Shown here one piece after another: positions 1 to 9,956 of a stretch of 47,543 bases of DNA. The notes beneath the pieces are model-generated. The model worked only from the letters and a program-made list of their open reading frames with translations, ran no database searches and had not been told where the DNA came from. The stretch's first letter is position 1. Every line of letters begins with the position of its first letter. This DNA comes from Pseudomonas sp. KBW05 (GTDB taxonomy: Bacteria > Pseudomonadota > Gammaproteobacteria > Pseudomonadales > Pseudomonadaceae). The translations under genes and the position numbers were made by a program. The stretch covers positions 1 to 47,543 of the forward strand of contig NZ_QAJM01000022.1 in NCBI RefSeq assembly GCF_003852405.1, in the 5' to 3' direction.

Positions 1-19
1 ATCTGCCGTCAACCGTTAA

Positions 20-640
20 TTACGCTTTTGTTGCAGAAGGTGCTTTTTTAGCAATAAGACGTGGTATTCGGCGCATCACTGGCGGAATCCGCAAGACCAA
101 AAGCAGCGCACCTATAGAAGCATAGACAACCCACTCCTTCAGATCGGCTCGCACGATCCACAACATATGCAGCAAGCCCAGCCCGAGAATCACGTAAACC
201 AGACGATGCAATTTCTTCCACCGGCTGCCCAAACGTCGCTGGCTATAGCGATTTGAAGTCACTGCCAACACCAAAAGCGACAAGAAGCCCAACGCCCCCA
301 CAATAATGTAAGGCCGCTTGCGCAGCTCAACCCCCAGCTGCGACCAATCAAGCCCAAGGACAAACACGCAATAAGCCACCAAATGCAGCACTACATAAGT
401 AAAGCACCACAAGCCCAACTGCCGGCGCACAGCTATCCACCCTGCCCAACCGCTGAGTTTCTGCAGCGGTGTCATTCCAAGGGTAATCAGCAAAAGGATC
501 AACGTTCCGAGACCAAGTCGATCCACCAGCACTTTGCCTGGATCAGGCCCGAGAACAGAGCTCCACGCTTCGTATAGCCAGAATAGCGGCCACACTGCCA
601 CCGCGATAAAGACGCCGAGGCGCCAGATCGGATAGCGCAT
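20..640 (-). CDS. msrQ: MsrQ, haem-binding membrane subunit of the MsrPQ methionine sulfoxide reductase
   Basis: This 206-residue, strongly hydrophobic protein has about six membrane helices and matches the MsrQ (YedZ) family. It is an inner-membrane b-type cytochrome that passes electrons to periplasmic MsrP. Candidate haem-ligand histidines are seen at His87, His145 and His158, each within or beside a membrane segment. Its start codon overlaps the msrP stop by one base (ATGA), so the two are translationally coupled and form an msrP-msrQ operon. Length is normal for the family. Only 19 bases of the window lie beyond its stop, so the next gene cannot be judged. Confidence 0.93.
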   Translation of the reverse strand: MRYPIWRLGVFIAVAVWPLFWLYEAWSSVLGPDPGKVLVDRLGLGTLILLLITLGMTPLQKLSGWAGWIAVRRQLGLWCFTYVVLHLVAYCVFVLGLDWSQLGVELRKRPYIIVGALGFLSLLVLAVTSNRYSQRRLGSRWKKLHRLVYVILGLGLLHMLWIVRADLKEWVVYASIGALLLVLRIPPVMRRIPRLIAKKAPSATKA

Positions 641-1653
641 CAGTAGTTCTTCCGCAAATCTAGACCGGTATAAAGAGAGGCAACCTCATCCGAGTAGCCA
701 TTGAACATCTGCGTCTCACGCACATTGGGACTGAACAACCCACTCGGCAGGCGCCGCTCCCGCGCCTGCGTCCAACGCGGATGATCAACCGTGGGGTTCA
801 CATTCGCGTAGAACCCATACTCATCCGCCGCAATACTCTGCCAGGTGGTTTTCGGCTGCTCACTGACCAGGCTGATGCGCACGATGGACTTCACGCTTTT
901 AAAGCCATACTTCCATGGCACCACCAAACGCAACGGTGCGCCGTTCTGGTTAGGCAATTCACGCCCGTACATGCCAACGGCAAGAATCGCCAAAGGGTTC
1001 ATCGCCTCGTCCAGGCGTAACCCTTCTATATAAGGCCAGTCGATCAGACCAAAGCTTGAACGCTGGCCCGGCATGCTCTTCGGATCCTGGAGCGTTTCAA
1101 AGCGAATGTACTTGGCCTTCGAGGTCGGCTCGACCTGCTTGAGCAAAGCCGAGATCGGGAAGCCGATCCAGGGGATGACCATCGACCAGGCCTCGACACA
1201 GCGCAAACGGTAGATCCGCTCTTCCAACTGATAAGGTTTCATGAAGTCTTCCAGGGCATAGCGCCCCGGCTTCGCAACCTCACCATCAATCACAACACTC
1301 CACGGCTCGGTCTTGAGCGACCCCGCATTCGTCGCCGGATCGCCTTTGCCGGTACCGAACTCATAGAAGTTGTTGTAGTGGGTTGCATCCTTGAAGGGCG
1401 TTATTGCTTCGTCTTTTACCGTCACCGCCTGCCATTGGGTATCAGGCAGTTTCTCGGCAAACCAACTCGGTGCCTTGCCCGGTTCAACATCGGCGTAACG
1501 CGAAGCATCATCCGCACTGGCCCAACGCGGCAAGCTGCTGGCAGCGATACCGGCAAGCGCACCACCGAGCAAGCTGCGGCGAGAGAAATAGAAGGATTCA
1601 GGCGTGACATCCGATTCGTGGCAATCGGACGCTTTTGGCAATTTGATTAACAT
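640..1653 (-). CDS. msrP: MsrP, periplasmic molybdopterin methionine sulfoxide reductase catalytic subunit
   Basis: This 337-residue protein matches MsrP (YedY), the periplasmic enzyme that reduces methionine sulfoxide in oxidised envelope proteins. The N-terminus has a twin-arginine signal (SRRSLLGG, Arg25-Arg26) and a likely cleavage after ASA near residue 47, as expected for an enzyme exported folded with its Mo cofactor. The molybdenum-ligand cysteine is probably Cys152 in [10 protein letters not shown]. It lies just upstream of, and overlaps by one base, its membrane partner msrQ. It follows pssA by about 60 bases on the same strand, with no clear terminator between them, so some read-through from pssA is possible. 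Confidence 0.95.
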   Translation of the reverse strand: MLIKLPKASDCHESDVTPESFYFSRRSLLGGALAGIAASSLPRWASADDASRYADVEPGKAPSWFAEKLPDTQWQAVTVKDEAITPFKDATHYNNFYEFGTGKGDPATNAGSLKTEPWSVVIDGEVAKPGRYALEDFMKPYQLEERIYRLRCVEAWSMVIPWIGFPISALLKQVEPTSKAKYIRFETLQDPKSMPGQRSSFGLIDWPYIEGLRLDEAMNPLAILAVGMYGRELPNQNGAPLRLVVPWKYGFKSVKSIVRISLVSEQPKTTWQSIAADEYGFYANVNPTVDHPRWTQARERRLPSGLFSPNVRETQMFNGYSDEVASLYTGLDLRKNY

Positions 1654-1716
1654 GGCAACTCCGCAGCATTGGAGAACTGATGCACCAATAGACTGCGGAG
1701 TATGGGGGAAATTACA

Positions 1717-2574
1717 TTAAGGCAATGTTTTGTCCCGACGCAGATGCAACAAGTACTGAACCGGGCCCGAAGCGGCGTAGACCAGGAACGCCAGCAGCAG
1801 AATCCGCGGCGGATCACTGAAGACCACTGCAAACACCAGCACAACGGCCAGGATTGCCACAAAAGGCACGCGCCCCTTGAGGTCCAGCTCCTTGAAGCTG
1901 TTGTACTTGATATTGCTGACCATCAACATGCCGGCCGCCGCAACCATCAAGGCCACCAGGAACGACATCTTCGAACCCTGGATGCCATAGTCACTGAACG
2001 CCCAGACGATCCCCGCCACCACACCCGCTGCAGCAGGGCTGGCCAGACCGATGAAGTAACGCTTGTCAGCGGTCCCCACCTGGGTATTGAAACGCGCCAG
2101 ACGCAAAGCCGCCCCCGCAACATAGATAAAGGCGACCATCCAGCCGACTTTGCCCATATCACCCAGCGCCCAGGCAAATGCCAGCAACGCAGGCGCAACA
2201 CCAAAGGCAACCATGTCAGACAGCGAGTCGTACTCTGCACCGAATGCACTTTGGGTATTGGTCATGCGCGCCACACGCCCATCAAGGCCGTCGAGCACCA
2301 TGGCAACAAAGATTGCGATGGCAGCAAAACCGAAATATTTGCTGGCACTGACTGCATCACCCGCCGCCAGCGCACTTTGGGCGCTCATGGAGTTGATGAT
2401 GGAATAGAACCCGGCAAACAGGTTCGCCGTGGTGAACAGGTTGGGCAGCAGATAGATGCCACGATGCCGGACCTTGCGGCCTTCCGCGTCATGCCCTTCT
2501 TCGACATGCTCATCGATCGGTAGCAGGCTTTCGGCGTCAGAAGCCTGGTTTGGCTCTTCGGGACGTTCGCTCAT
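1717..2574 (-). CDS. pssA: CDP-diacylglycerol--serine O-phosphatidyltransferase (phosphatidylserine synthase)
   Basis: This membrane enzyme joins CDP-diacylglycerol and serine to make phosphatidylserine, the precursor of phosphatidylethanolamine. The CDP-alcohol phosphatidyltransferase signature is complete: Asp95, Asp98-Gly99, Ala102-Arg103, Gly112, Asp116 and Asp120, followed by several hydrophobic helices. I place the start at 2574 (MSERPEE, 285 residues). The open frame continues to 2673, but the extra 33 residues are not like the family and run towards the ilvC terminator. A hydrophilic N-terminal tail of about 35 residues precedes the first helix. It follows ilvC on the same strand but is separated from it by a strong hairpin terminator. 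Confidence 0.94.
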   Translation of the reverse strand: MSERPEEPNQASDAESLLPIDEHVEEGHDAEGRKVRHRGIYLLPNLFTTANLFAGFYSIINSMSAQSALAAGDAVSASKYFGFAAIAIFVAMVLDGLDGRVARMTNTQSAFGAEYDSLSDMVAFGVAPALLAFAWALGDMGKVGWMVAFIYVAGAALRLARFNTQVGTADKRYFIGLASPAAAGVVAGIVWAFSDYGIQGSKMSFLVALMVAAAGMLMVSNIKYNSFKELDLKGRVPFVAILAVVLVFAVVFSDPPRILLLAFLVYAASGPVQYLLHLRRDKTLP

Positions 2575-2676
2575 GGACTTTACCTTGCAACGGTGTGAAA
2601 AAAATTCGACTGATACTTGCGGCGAGTGTTCGCCCGCAAACGATGCAGCTTTATACCAGAACCTGCTCCCCAAACG

Positions 2677-2702
2677 AAAAAACGCGGCCTAAGCCGCGTT
2701 TT
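2677..2702 (-). terminator. Intrinsic terminator after ilvC
   Basis: A perfect 10-bp stem (2679-2688 with 2693-2702, loop of four) is followed on the minus strand by a run of T. It sits 17 bases past the ilvC stop and ends the ilvI-ilvH-ilvC transcript before pssA. Confidence 0.88.
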
Positions 2703-2719
2703 CCCTTGATGCGTGCGAC

Positions 2720-3745
<1,026 letters not shown>

Positions 3746-3783
3746 CTATATATCCAGGCCGTAAGGCCATTCACTAATTTGGG

Positions 3784-4275
3784 TTAGATGCTGAGTACTT
3801 TGTCGCCACGGGCAATCCCGGTGACACCACTGCGTACCGTTTCCAGAATCGAGGCCGTCCCGATCGACTGGATGAAGCTGTCCAGCTTGTCGCTTGTACC
3901 GGTCAACTGAACGGTATAAACGCTGGCGCTCACATCGACGATCTGCCCGCGATAAATATCGGTAGTGCGCTTGATCTCGGCACGTTGGGCACCCGTGGCC
4001 TTGACTTTAACCAGCATCAGCTCGCGCTCAATGTGGGCACTTTCCGACAGGTCGACCAGCTTGACCACTTCGATCAGCTTGTTGAGGTTCTTGGTGATCT
4101 GCTCGATCACCTCATCGTGGCCTACGGTGGTCAACGTCAGGCGCGACAGGGTCGGGTCTTCGGTCGGGGCCACGGTCAGGCTTTCGATGTTGTAGTTGCG
4201 TTGCGAAAACAGACCGACAACACGAGACAGAGCGCCGGGTTCGTTCTCCAGAAGCAGGGAGATAATATGCCGCAT
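3784..4275 (-). CDS. ilvH: Acetolactate synthase, small (regulatory) subunit
   Basis: This 163-residue regulatory subunit binds valine and tunes the IlvI catalytic subunit. It has an N-terminal ACT domain (about residues 2-77, beginning MRHIISLLLENEPG) and the usual C-terminal ALS_ss_C domain. I chose the ATG at 4275 because the product then has the family's usual length. A longer frame to 4305 would add ten residues that overlap the end of ilvI. Only two bases separate the ilvI stop from this start, which suggests translational coupling of the two subunits. Confidence 0.96.
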   Translation of the reverse strand: MRHIISLLLENEPGALSRVVGLFSQRNYNIESLTVAPTEDPTLSRLTLTTVGHDEVIEQITKNLNKLIEVVKLVDLSESAHIERELMLVKVKATGAQRAEIKRTTDIYRGQIVDVSASVYTVQLTGTSDKLDSFIQSIGTASILETVRSGVTGIARGDKVLSI

Positions 4276-4277
4276 GA

Positions 4278-6002
4278 TTAAGTACGCTCCGTCTTGTTCA
4301 GCCACATGTCGCGCATAGAGCCGTCTTTGATCTGCATCGGGTAGACGTGCTCGCTGGTATCCACCTTGATATCGATGAACACCAGGCGGTCCTTCATGGC
4401 GAACGCTTCTTCCATCTTCGGCTTCAGATCTTTCAGATCGGTGATGCGAATGCCGACGTGGCCATAGGCTTCAACCAATTTGACGAAATCTGGCAGCGAC
4501 TCCATGTAGGAGTGGGAGTGACGGCTGTTGTAGCTCATGTCCTGCCACTGGCGAACCATGCCCAGTACGCCGTTGTTCAGGCAGACGATCTTCACCGGAA
4601 GGCCGTACTGCAAGCAGGTCGACAGTTCCTGGATGTTCATCTGGATGCTGCCTTCACCGGTGACACAGGCAACGTCAGTGTCCGGGAAGCTCAGCTTCAC
4701 ACCCATGGCCGCCGGGAAACCAAAGCCCATCGTGCCCAGGCCACCGGAGTTGATCCAGCGGTTTGGCTTGTCGAACTTGTAGTACTGCGCGGCGAACATC
4801 TGGTGCTGGCCCACGTCGGAGGTCACAAAGGCGTCGCCCTTGGTCACTTCGCACAGGGTTTCGATCACGGTTTGTGGCTTGATGACGCTGCCGTCACCCT
4901 TGTCATAAGGGAACAGGCCGCGGTCACCGCGCCATTCGTCGATCTGCTTCCACCAGCTGGCAACGGATTCCTTGTTCGGCGTCTCGCCGATGTCCTTCAG
5001 TGCAGCGACCATTTCGGTCAGCACACTTTCCACAGGACCTACGATAGGCACGTCAGCCTTGATGGTCTTGGAGATGGACGCCGGGTCGATGTCGATGTGG
5101 ATGATCTTGGCATTCGGGCAGAACTTGCTCGGGCCGTTGATCACGCGGTCATCGAACCGTGCACCGACTGCCAGGATCACGTCAGCGTGGTGCATGGTCA
5201 GGTTGGCGGTATAGCTGCCGTGCATGCCCAGCATGCCGACGAACTGACGGTCGGTGCCCGGGTATGCGCCAAGGCCCATCAGGGTGTTGGTCACTGGCAA
5301 GTTGAGCAACTTGGCCAGTTCGGTCAACGGTGCGGAACCGCCACCCAGAATCACGCCACCGCCCGAGTACAGCACAGGGCGCTTGGCCGCCAGGAGCATT
5401 TCTGCAGCCTTGCGGATTTGCCCCGAGTGCCCACGAACGGCCGGGCTGTAGGAACGCAGCTTGGCTTTCTTCGGGAAAACGTATTCGAATTTTTCCGCTG
5501 GGTTGGTCATGTCCTTAGGGATATCGACCACCACTGGGCCCGGGCGACCGGACTGCGCGAGGTAGAACGCCTTTTTCATGACTTCCGGGATTTCCGAGGC
5601 ATGCTTGATCATGAAGCTGTGTTTCACGATCGGCCGGGAGATACCGATCATGTCGGTTTCCTGGAATGCGTCGGTACCCACCATGGTGCTTGGCACCTGG
5701 CCGGAAATGATCACCATCGGGATGGAGTCCATATACGCAGTCGCGATGCCAGTAATGGCATTGGTTGCGCCTGGGCCGGACGTTACCAGTACCACACCGG
5801 CTTTACCGGTGGCACGGGCATAACCGTCAGCCATATGGGTCGCGGCCTGTTCGTGGCGGACCAGGATGTGATTAACAGCCGGTTCCTTGAACAGCGCGTC
5901 GTAGACATGCAGCAGAGCACCACCTGGGTACCCGTAGATATAGTCGACGCCTTCGTCACGCAAAAAGCGGACGAGCATCTCACCACCAGATAAAAGCTCC
6001 AC
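4278..6002 (-). CDS. ilvI: Acetolactate synthase, large (catalytic) subunit
   Basis: This thiamine diphosphate enzyme condenses two pyruvates, or pyruvate with 2-oxobutyrate, in the first committed step of branched-chain amino acid synthesis. The catalytic glutamate that activates the cofactor is Glu51 ([19 protein letters not shown]). The ThDP/Mg motif near residue 447 reads TGEGSIQMN, with Glu where many homologues have Asp. I place the start at the GTG at 6002 (574 residues): a GAGG sequence lies eight bases upstream of it, whereas the upstream GTG at 6011 overlaps that ribosome-binding site. It heads the ilvI-ilvH-ilvC operon after a long leader. Confidence 0.96.
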   Translation of the reverse strand: MELLSGGEMLVRFLRDEGVDYIYGYPGGALLHVYDALFKEPAVNHILVRHEQAATHMADGYARATGKAGVVLVTSGPGATNAITGIATAYMDSIPMVIISGQVPSTMVGTDAFQETDMIGISRPIVKHSFMIKHASEIPEVMKKAFYLAQSGRPGPVVVDIPKDMTNPAEKFEYVFPKKAKLRSYSPAVRGHSGQIRKAAEMLLAAKRPVLYSGGGVILGGGSAPLTELAKLLNLPVTNTLMGLGAYPGTDRQFVGMLGMHGSYTANLTMHHADVILAVGARFDDRVINGPSKFCPNAKIIHIDIDPASISKTIKADVPIVGPVESVLTEMVAALKDIGETPNKESVASWWKQIDEWRGDRGLFPYDKGDGSVIKPQTVIETLCEVTKGDAFVTSDVGQHQMFAAQYYKFDKPNRWINSGGLGTMGFGFPAAMGVKLSFPDTDVACVTGEGSIQMNIQELSTCLQYGLPVKIVCLNNGVLGMVRQWQDMSYNSRHSHSYMESLPDFVKLVEAYGHVGIRITDLKDLKPKMEEAFAMKDRLVFIDIKVDTSEHVYPMQIKDGSMRDMWLNKTERT

Positions 6003-6100
6003 GTTGTTCACCTCTAAAACGCCAGAATACCGTCCGTTGAAAACCGACGGGTCTTAATAGGTTTACTTCTCAACAGAGCATGAGCGACGGTGGTCGCCGA

Positions 6101-6217
6101 CTACGTCAGCACTGACTGAGCAAGTATTGGGATCGTCCCAAGTGTTGCGGGCTTTTCCCACCCAGCGCGAGGTAACGCGTTGCGGGTGTAACAGGTCGGC
6201 GCGGATGTGCGCCTCAT
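6101..6217 (-). other. Candidate leader open reading frame upstream of ilvI
   Basis: In the 430-base gap before ilvI, an ATG at 6217 opens 38 codons ending in TAG at 6101-6103. The last third (TLGTIPILAQSVLT) has several Ile, Leu and Val codons. I see no convincing Shine-Dalgarno sequence. A competing GTG-started frame of 32 codons overlaps it in another phase. Nearby hairpins are TTGGGA/TCCCAA at 6127-6141, GTCAG/CTGAC around 6106-6117, and a CCGTC/GACGG pair just before the ribosome-binding site. The rest of the gap (6218-6400) holds no gene I can support. A possible -35-like TTGACT lies near 6295. A leader role is inference. Confidence 0.25.
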
Positions 6218-6404
6218 GATCTGCTGAGCGGGCCTGCTTCTGGCAGTCCCGATACAGCGGACTTTGGATTCTTCTGTTTCAGGCCGTTCAAGTCAAGCAA
6301 TAATTGCGCTTTTTTCCAACTAAGCGCATGAGAACGCAGAAGAAAGGGCTTTGAGGAGGGATAAAACTCGCCTGAATGTCGTCAAGCGGTAGAAATGTGC
6401 GCAA

Positions 6405-6427
6405 GACTGCCGGAAAACCCGGCAGTC
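6405..6427 (-). terminator. Hairpin terminator after the mrcB-lpoP-yqcC operon
   Basis: A perfect 9-bp stem (6405-6413 with 6419-6427, loop of five) begins six bases past the yqcC-like stop. The T tract on the minus strand is weak, so it may be an inefficient or Rho-assisted end. Confidence 0.6.
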
Positions 6428-6433
6428 AGGCAA

Positions 6434-6763
6434 TTAACGAGCGTCGACGATCAATTGATCGAACTTTTTCAGCGCGTTACGCAAGCCAAGGCTCTCTCGC
6501 GGGCGGTCGGCATAGACCATTTCCGCCATCTCCAAGATGCCCGACGCATTCGGCAACGGCAGATCCTGTTCGAGGATCTGCTTCATGCGCGCCAGGAAGA
6601 TCCATTGCAACCACTGGTGAAAGTCCAGGGTATCGACCGAAAAGGGCTCGACGCTGCTAAGGGCCTCGACGCCGGGGGACACCTCGTCCCACCAGCCCTG
6701 CACGCGCAATTCGCGTTCAATCAGCAACAATTGCTCGGCAATCGCAGGAAAACGTACATCCAT
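6434..6763 (-). CDS. YqcC-family protein
   Basis: This 109-residue protein matches the YqcC family (DUF446) of small soluble proteins of unknown biochemical function, which in enterobacteria is encoded next to the tRNA pseudouridine synthase gene truC. It is mostly helical with conserved aromatic residues (DTLDFHQWLQWIFLARM). It has no signal peptide or membrane helix. Its start overlaps the lpoP stop by one base, so here it is the last gene of a mrcB-lpoP-yqcC operon. The link to cell-wall synthesis is positional only. Confidence 0.8.
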   Translation of the reverse strand: MDVRFPAIAEQLLLIERELRVQGWWDEVSPGVEALSSVEPFSVDTLDFHQWLQWIFLARMKQILEQDLPLPNASGILEMAEMVYADRPRESLGLRNALKKFDQLIVDAR

Positions 6764-7497
6764 CAGTAGGTAACCTTGCCTTTTTGCCGTGCCTGAGCGG
6801 CACCGGCGGCATCGCCTTGGGCGGCACGCGCATCACCGATCAGTGCCCAGAGGTTGGCTTGCAGGTCGGGACGACCGTTGGCCAGCGTCAGGCCGCGACG
6901 GGCGAACTGTTCGGCTTGCGGCGCATCACCCTGGGCCATGCGCACCTGGGCCAGGCGATACAACACTTGCGGCTCACGAGGAGCAACACGCTGGGCGCGC
7001 TCCAGACTTGACGACGCACCGTTCAGGTCGCCACCAGCCTGCTGTTGCTGGGCAGTGGTCAGTAGCGCCAATACCGGACCGTCCAGTTGCTCGTCAGCCG
7101 ACAGGCCACCGGAATTGGAGGACGACGGAATGCCGCTCGGCGTCGATGGCATGTTGTAGGTGCCTTGGCTGATCGGCGCCGTTTGAATCGGCGTGGCATC
7201 GATCGGGCCGGACGTACTTGGCCCCGGCGTCCACGGCTCGGCGCTGATCGGCGCGGCGGTAGCAGCACCGCCACCCGGCACCATCACCACCACGCCCGAG
7301 TCCTGCGGCACTGCCTGAGGGCGGGCCTGAGCAGGACGATTCGTCACGGTCTGCCGGAAGCCGCCATTGGCCGAGATACGGTCGTTGTTGGACACCGCAG
7401 TGCTCGAATCCACCACAGGGATGGAACCGCGCTGCACGCTGGAGCAACCACCGAGCAAAGCCAGAGTTGTAATAGCTGGAAACAACCACTTGTTCAC
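6763..7497 (-). CDS. lpoP: LpoP-type outer-membrane lipoprotein with TPR domain, probable activator of PBP1b
   Basis: This 244-residue protein begins with a lipoprotein signal ending in the lipobox LLGGC (Cys18). A low-complexity linker rich in Pro, Ser, Thr and Ala follows (about 25-130), and then tetratricopeptide-like helices (about 140-235). In P. aeruginosa a TPR lipoprotein of this design, LpoP, is encoded beside the PBP1b gene and activates that synthase from the outer membrane. The same arrangement is seen here, 16 bases downstream of mrcB. The long disordered linker would let the domain reach through the peptidoglycan. Function is inferred from design and position. Confidence 0.82.
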   Translation of the reverse strand: MNKWLFPAITTLALLGGCSSVQRGSIPVVDSSTAVSNNDRISANGGFRQTVTNRPAQARPQAVPQDSGVVVMVPGGGAATAAPISAEPWTPGPSTSGPIDATPIQTAPISQGTYNMPSTPSGIPSSSNSGGLSADEQLDGPVLALLTTAQQQQAGGDLNGASSSLERAQRVAPREPQVLYRLAQVRMAQGDAPQAEQFARRGLTLANGRPDLQANLWALIGDARAAQGDAAGAAQARQKGKVTY

Positions 7498-7513
7498 GTG
7501 AAACCCTCTTTGC

Positions 7514-9838
7514 TTAATTCATCCAGCCCTTGACCCAATCCATCACCGAATCCGCATCAGCAGGGGCATTGCCACCGCACGCGGCGCCGGGTGGTGGCTC
7601 GCTGCCGCGAATATACGGCATCTGTACCGCGCCCGGGCAGTTGGCATCGGAGCCCTGTCCCGTGTGCGGATCAATCCAGGCCTGCACGATGTTGTCCGGC
7701 TGCGGCATGTTCAGCGGCAGCGGGTCGGCCTTGCGCATGAAACTGGTCCAGACCTGCAGCGCACCGGTCGCCCCGGTGAACGGGGTCTTGCCGTTGTCAT
7801 CACGGCCCATCCACACCACCGCCAGCACGTCCTGACCGAAGCCGGCGAACCAACTGTCGCGCGAGTCGTTACTGGTACCGGTCTTGCCTGCCAGTGTCAG
7901 GTTCGATGGCAGCACCTTATAGACCGAGGCACCGGTGCCTTCACGCATCACACGCTGCATGGCGTTCTGGATCAGGTAGATGGAGCCTGCATCGAAACGC
8001 TGCTGAATCTGGAACGGATAACGCTTGAGCGGCTCACCTTCGGCGGTCAGCACGCTACGAATCCCACGCATCGGAGTATTGAAACCACCGTTGGCCAGAG
8101 TCTGGTACATGGTCGCGACTTCCATCGGCGTCATCGCGCCGGCCCCCAGCAGGATCGACGGGAAAGCTGGGAATTCACGGGTGATGCCCAGGCGAGCCAG
8201 GGTTTTCAACACATTCGGCACGCCCACTTCCAGCCCGAGGCGCGAAGTGGAGATGTTGTAGGAATGCGCCAGCCCCTGATACAGGAACACCGTACCGTGG
8301 GAACGACGATCGAAGTTCTGCGGCGTCCACACCTGGCCATCGCCACCCTTGACCGACAGCGGATCATCCGACAGCCAACTGGTCAGGGTGTATTTGCTCG
8401 GTTTTTCCAGCGCCGTGAGGTAGACCGCCGGCTTGACCAGCGAACCAATCGGCCGCACCGCATCCAGTGCACGGTTGAAGCCGGCAAAACTGGCCTGGCG
8501 ACTGCCGACCATTGCCTGGACCTCACCGGTCTCCGGGTTGGTCACGACCATGGCCGCTTCGACTTCATCCGCGCCTTTACGGCCGGTCATGCGCTTGAAG
8601 GTGTCGTTGACCGACGCTTCGGCTTTCATCTGCAGGATCGGATCGAAGCTGGTGAAGATCCGCAGGCCTTCTTCGGTCAAGTCTTCATCGCGGTAGTCTT
8701 CGCGCAGTTGGCGCTTGACCAGGTCGATAAAGCCCGGGAATGAACTGTCGGCCAGCTTGCCGCGCGTGGTGACACCCAACGGCATCTTCTTCGCCGCCGC
8801 CACTTGTTCAGCGGTGGCAACGCCCTGCTGTTCCAGCACATCCAGCACCAGGTTGCGGCGCTCCAGCGCACGCTCCGGGTTGCGCCGCGGGTTGTAGTAG
8901 GACGGGCCCTTGACCATGCCGACCAACAACGCGACCTGATGCAACTTGAGTTCGGACAGCGGCTGGCCAAAGAAGAACTGGCTGGCCAAGCCGAAACCGT
9001 GCACCGCGCGCTGGCCGTCCTGGCCGACGAAGACCTCATTGAGGTACGCCTCGAGGATCTCCTGCTTGCTGTAGTGCAGTTCCAGCAGCATCGCCATCAT
9101 GGCTTCGGTGAGCTTGCGGGTCAGGCTGCGTTCGTTGGTCAGGTAGAAGTTCTTGACCAATTGTTGCGTCAGCGTACTGCCGCCCTGGGTCATCTTGCCG
9201 CCGGAGGTGTTCACCCAGACGGCGCGGGCAATCGATTTCGGCGAGACACCCCAGTGGCTGTAGAAATCGCGGTCTTCCACGGCGACGAGGGTTTCGAGCA
9301 GGTAAGGAGGCACCTGATCGAGCTTGATCAGGATGCGATCTTCAAGGTTCTTCGGGTAAATACCGCCGATCATCAGCGGTTCCAGGCGCACCACCGGCAG
9401 CTTCGAGCCGTTGAGGGACGCCAGCTCAGCCACGTAGTCGCCAGAGAAGCGCACGCGCACCGGCTGGGCTTTTTCCAGGCCTTCATAGAACTGGAAGCCA
9501 CGGGTGTTCAAATCAACGGTATTGCCGCTGACCGCCGCTGCGCCCGGCCCGTTGCTCACAGGCTCGCGGCGATAGCCCAGCGCGTCGAGCTCGGTGAGGA
9601 AGTCATCCTTGCTTAGCTTCTGGCCAGTGAACAATTCCAGCGGGCGTGCATACACCTTGGCCGGAATGGTCCAGCGCTTGCCGGAGAACTTCTCCTGCAC
9701 CACGGCGTCGAGGTACACCGCAAAGCCGGCAAGTACCACAAGGCCCACCAGGCTGAGCTTGAGCGCCCAGCCCAGCCACGGGCGCAGGCCGCGGGAAGGA
9801 GGTTTTTTACGGGAACGGGGAGATCGGGTTCGAGTCAT
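7514..9838 (-). CDS. mrcB: Penicillin-binding protein 1B, bifunctional glycosyltransferase/transpeptidase
   Basis: This 774-residue class A PBP polymerises and cross-links peptidoglycan. It has a short basic cytoplasmic tail, one membrane helix (about 24-44), a UB2H-like region, a GT51 glycosyltransferase domain with catalytic Glu188 in the motif EDRDFYSHWG and the GGSTLTQQLVKN motif, and a transpeptidase domain. The transpeptidase motifs are all present: SxxK in GSLVKP near residue 465, SYN near 526 and KTGTS near 650. It is the first gene of a three-gene operon with lpoP and the yqcC-like gene, and is divergent from the kinase-like gene at 9957 across 118 bases. Confidence 0.96.
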   Translation of the reverse strand: MTRTRSPRSRKKPPSRGLRPWLGWALKLSLVGLVVLAGFAVYLDAVVQEKFSGKRWTIPAKVYARPLELFTGQKLSKDDFLTELDALGYRREPVSNGPGAAAVSGNTVDLNTRGFQFYEGLEKAQPVRVRFSGDYVAELASLNGSKLPVVRLEPLMIGGIYPKNLEDRILIKLDQVPPYLLETLVAVEDRDFYSHWGVSPKSIARAVWVNTSGGKMTQGGSTLTQQLVKNFYLTNERSLTRKLTEAMMAMLLELHYSKQEILEAYLNEVFVGQDGQRAVHGFGLASQFFFGQPLSELKLHQVALLVGMVKGPSYYNPRRNPERALERRNLVLDVLEQQGVATAEQVAAAKKMPLGVTTRGKLADSSFPGFIDLVKRQLREDYRDEDLTEEGLRIFTSFDPILQMKAEASVNDTFKRMTGRKGADEVEAAMVVTNPETGEVQAMVGSRQASFAGFNRALDAVRPIGSLVKPAVYLTALEKPSKYTLTSWLSDDPLSVKGGDGQVWTPQNFDRRSHGTVFLYQGLAHSYNISTSRLGLEVGVPNVLKTLARLGITREFPAFPSILLGAGAMTPMEVATMYQTLANGGFNTPMRGIRSVLTAEGEPLKRYPFQIQQRFDAGSIYLIQNAMQRVMREGTGASVYKVLPSNLTLAGKTGTSNDSRDSWFAGFGQDVLAVVWMGRDDNGKTPFTGATGALQVWTSFMRKADPLPLNMPQPDNIVQAWIDPHTGQGSDANCPGAVQMPYIRGSEPPPGAACGGNAPADADSVMDWVKGWMN

Positions 9839-9956
9839 GGCGGCGGATTATACGCACTTTGTTGATGTTCAACATGAGCCGGACAGCGGTTTGCATGGCA
9901 GGCGTCAGCAGCCATAATGCCCGCCATGATTTCCCCCAGTCTTTGAAGGATCGCCC

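Noticed and set aside
2575-2673. N-terminal extension of pssA
   Set aside because: The extra 33 codons do not resemble the family. MSERPEE at 2574 gives a normal protein.
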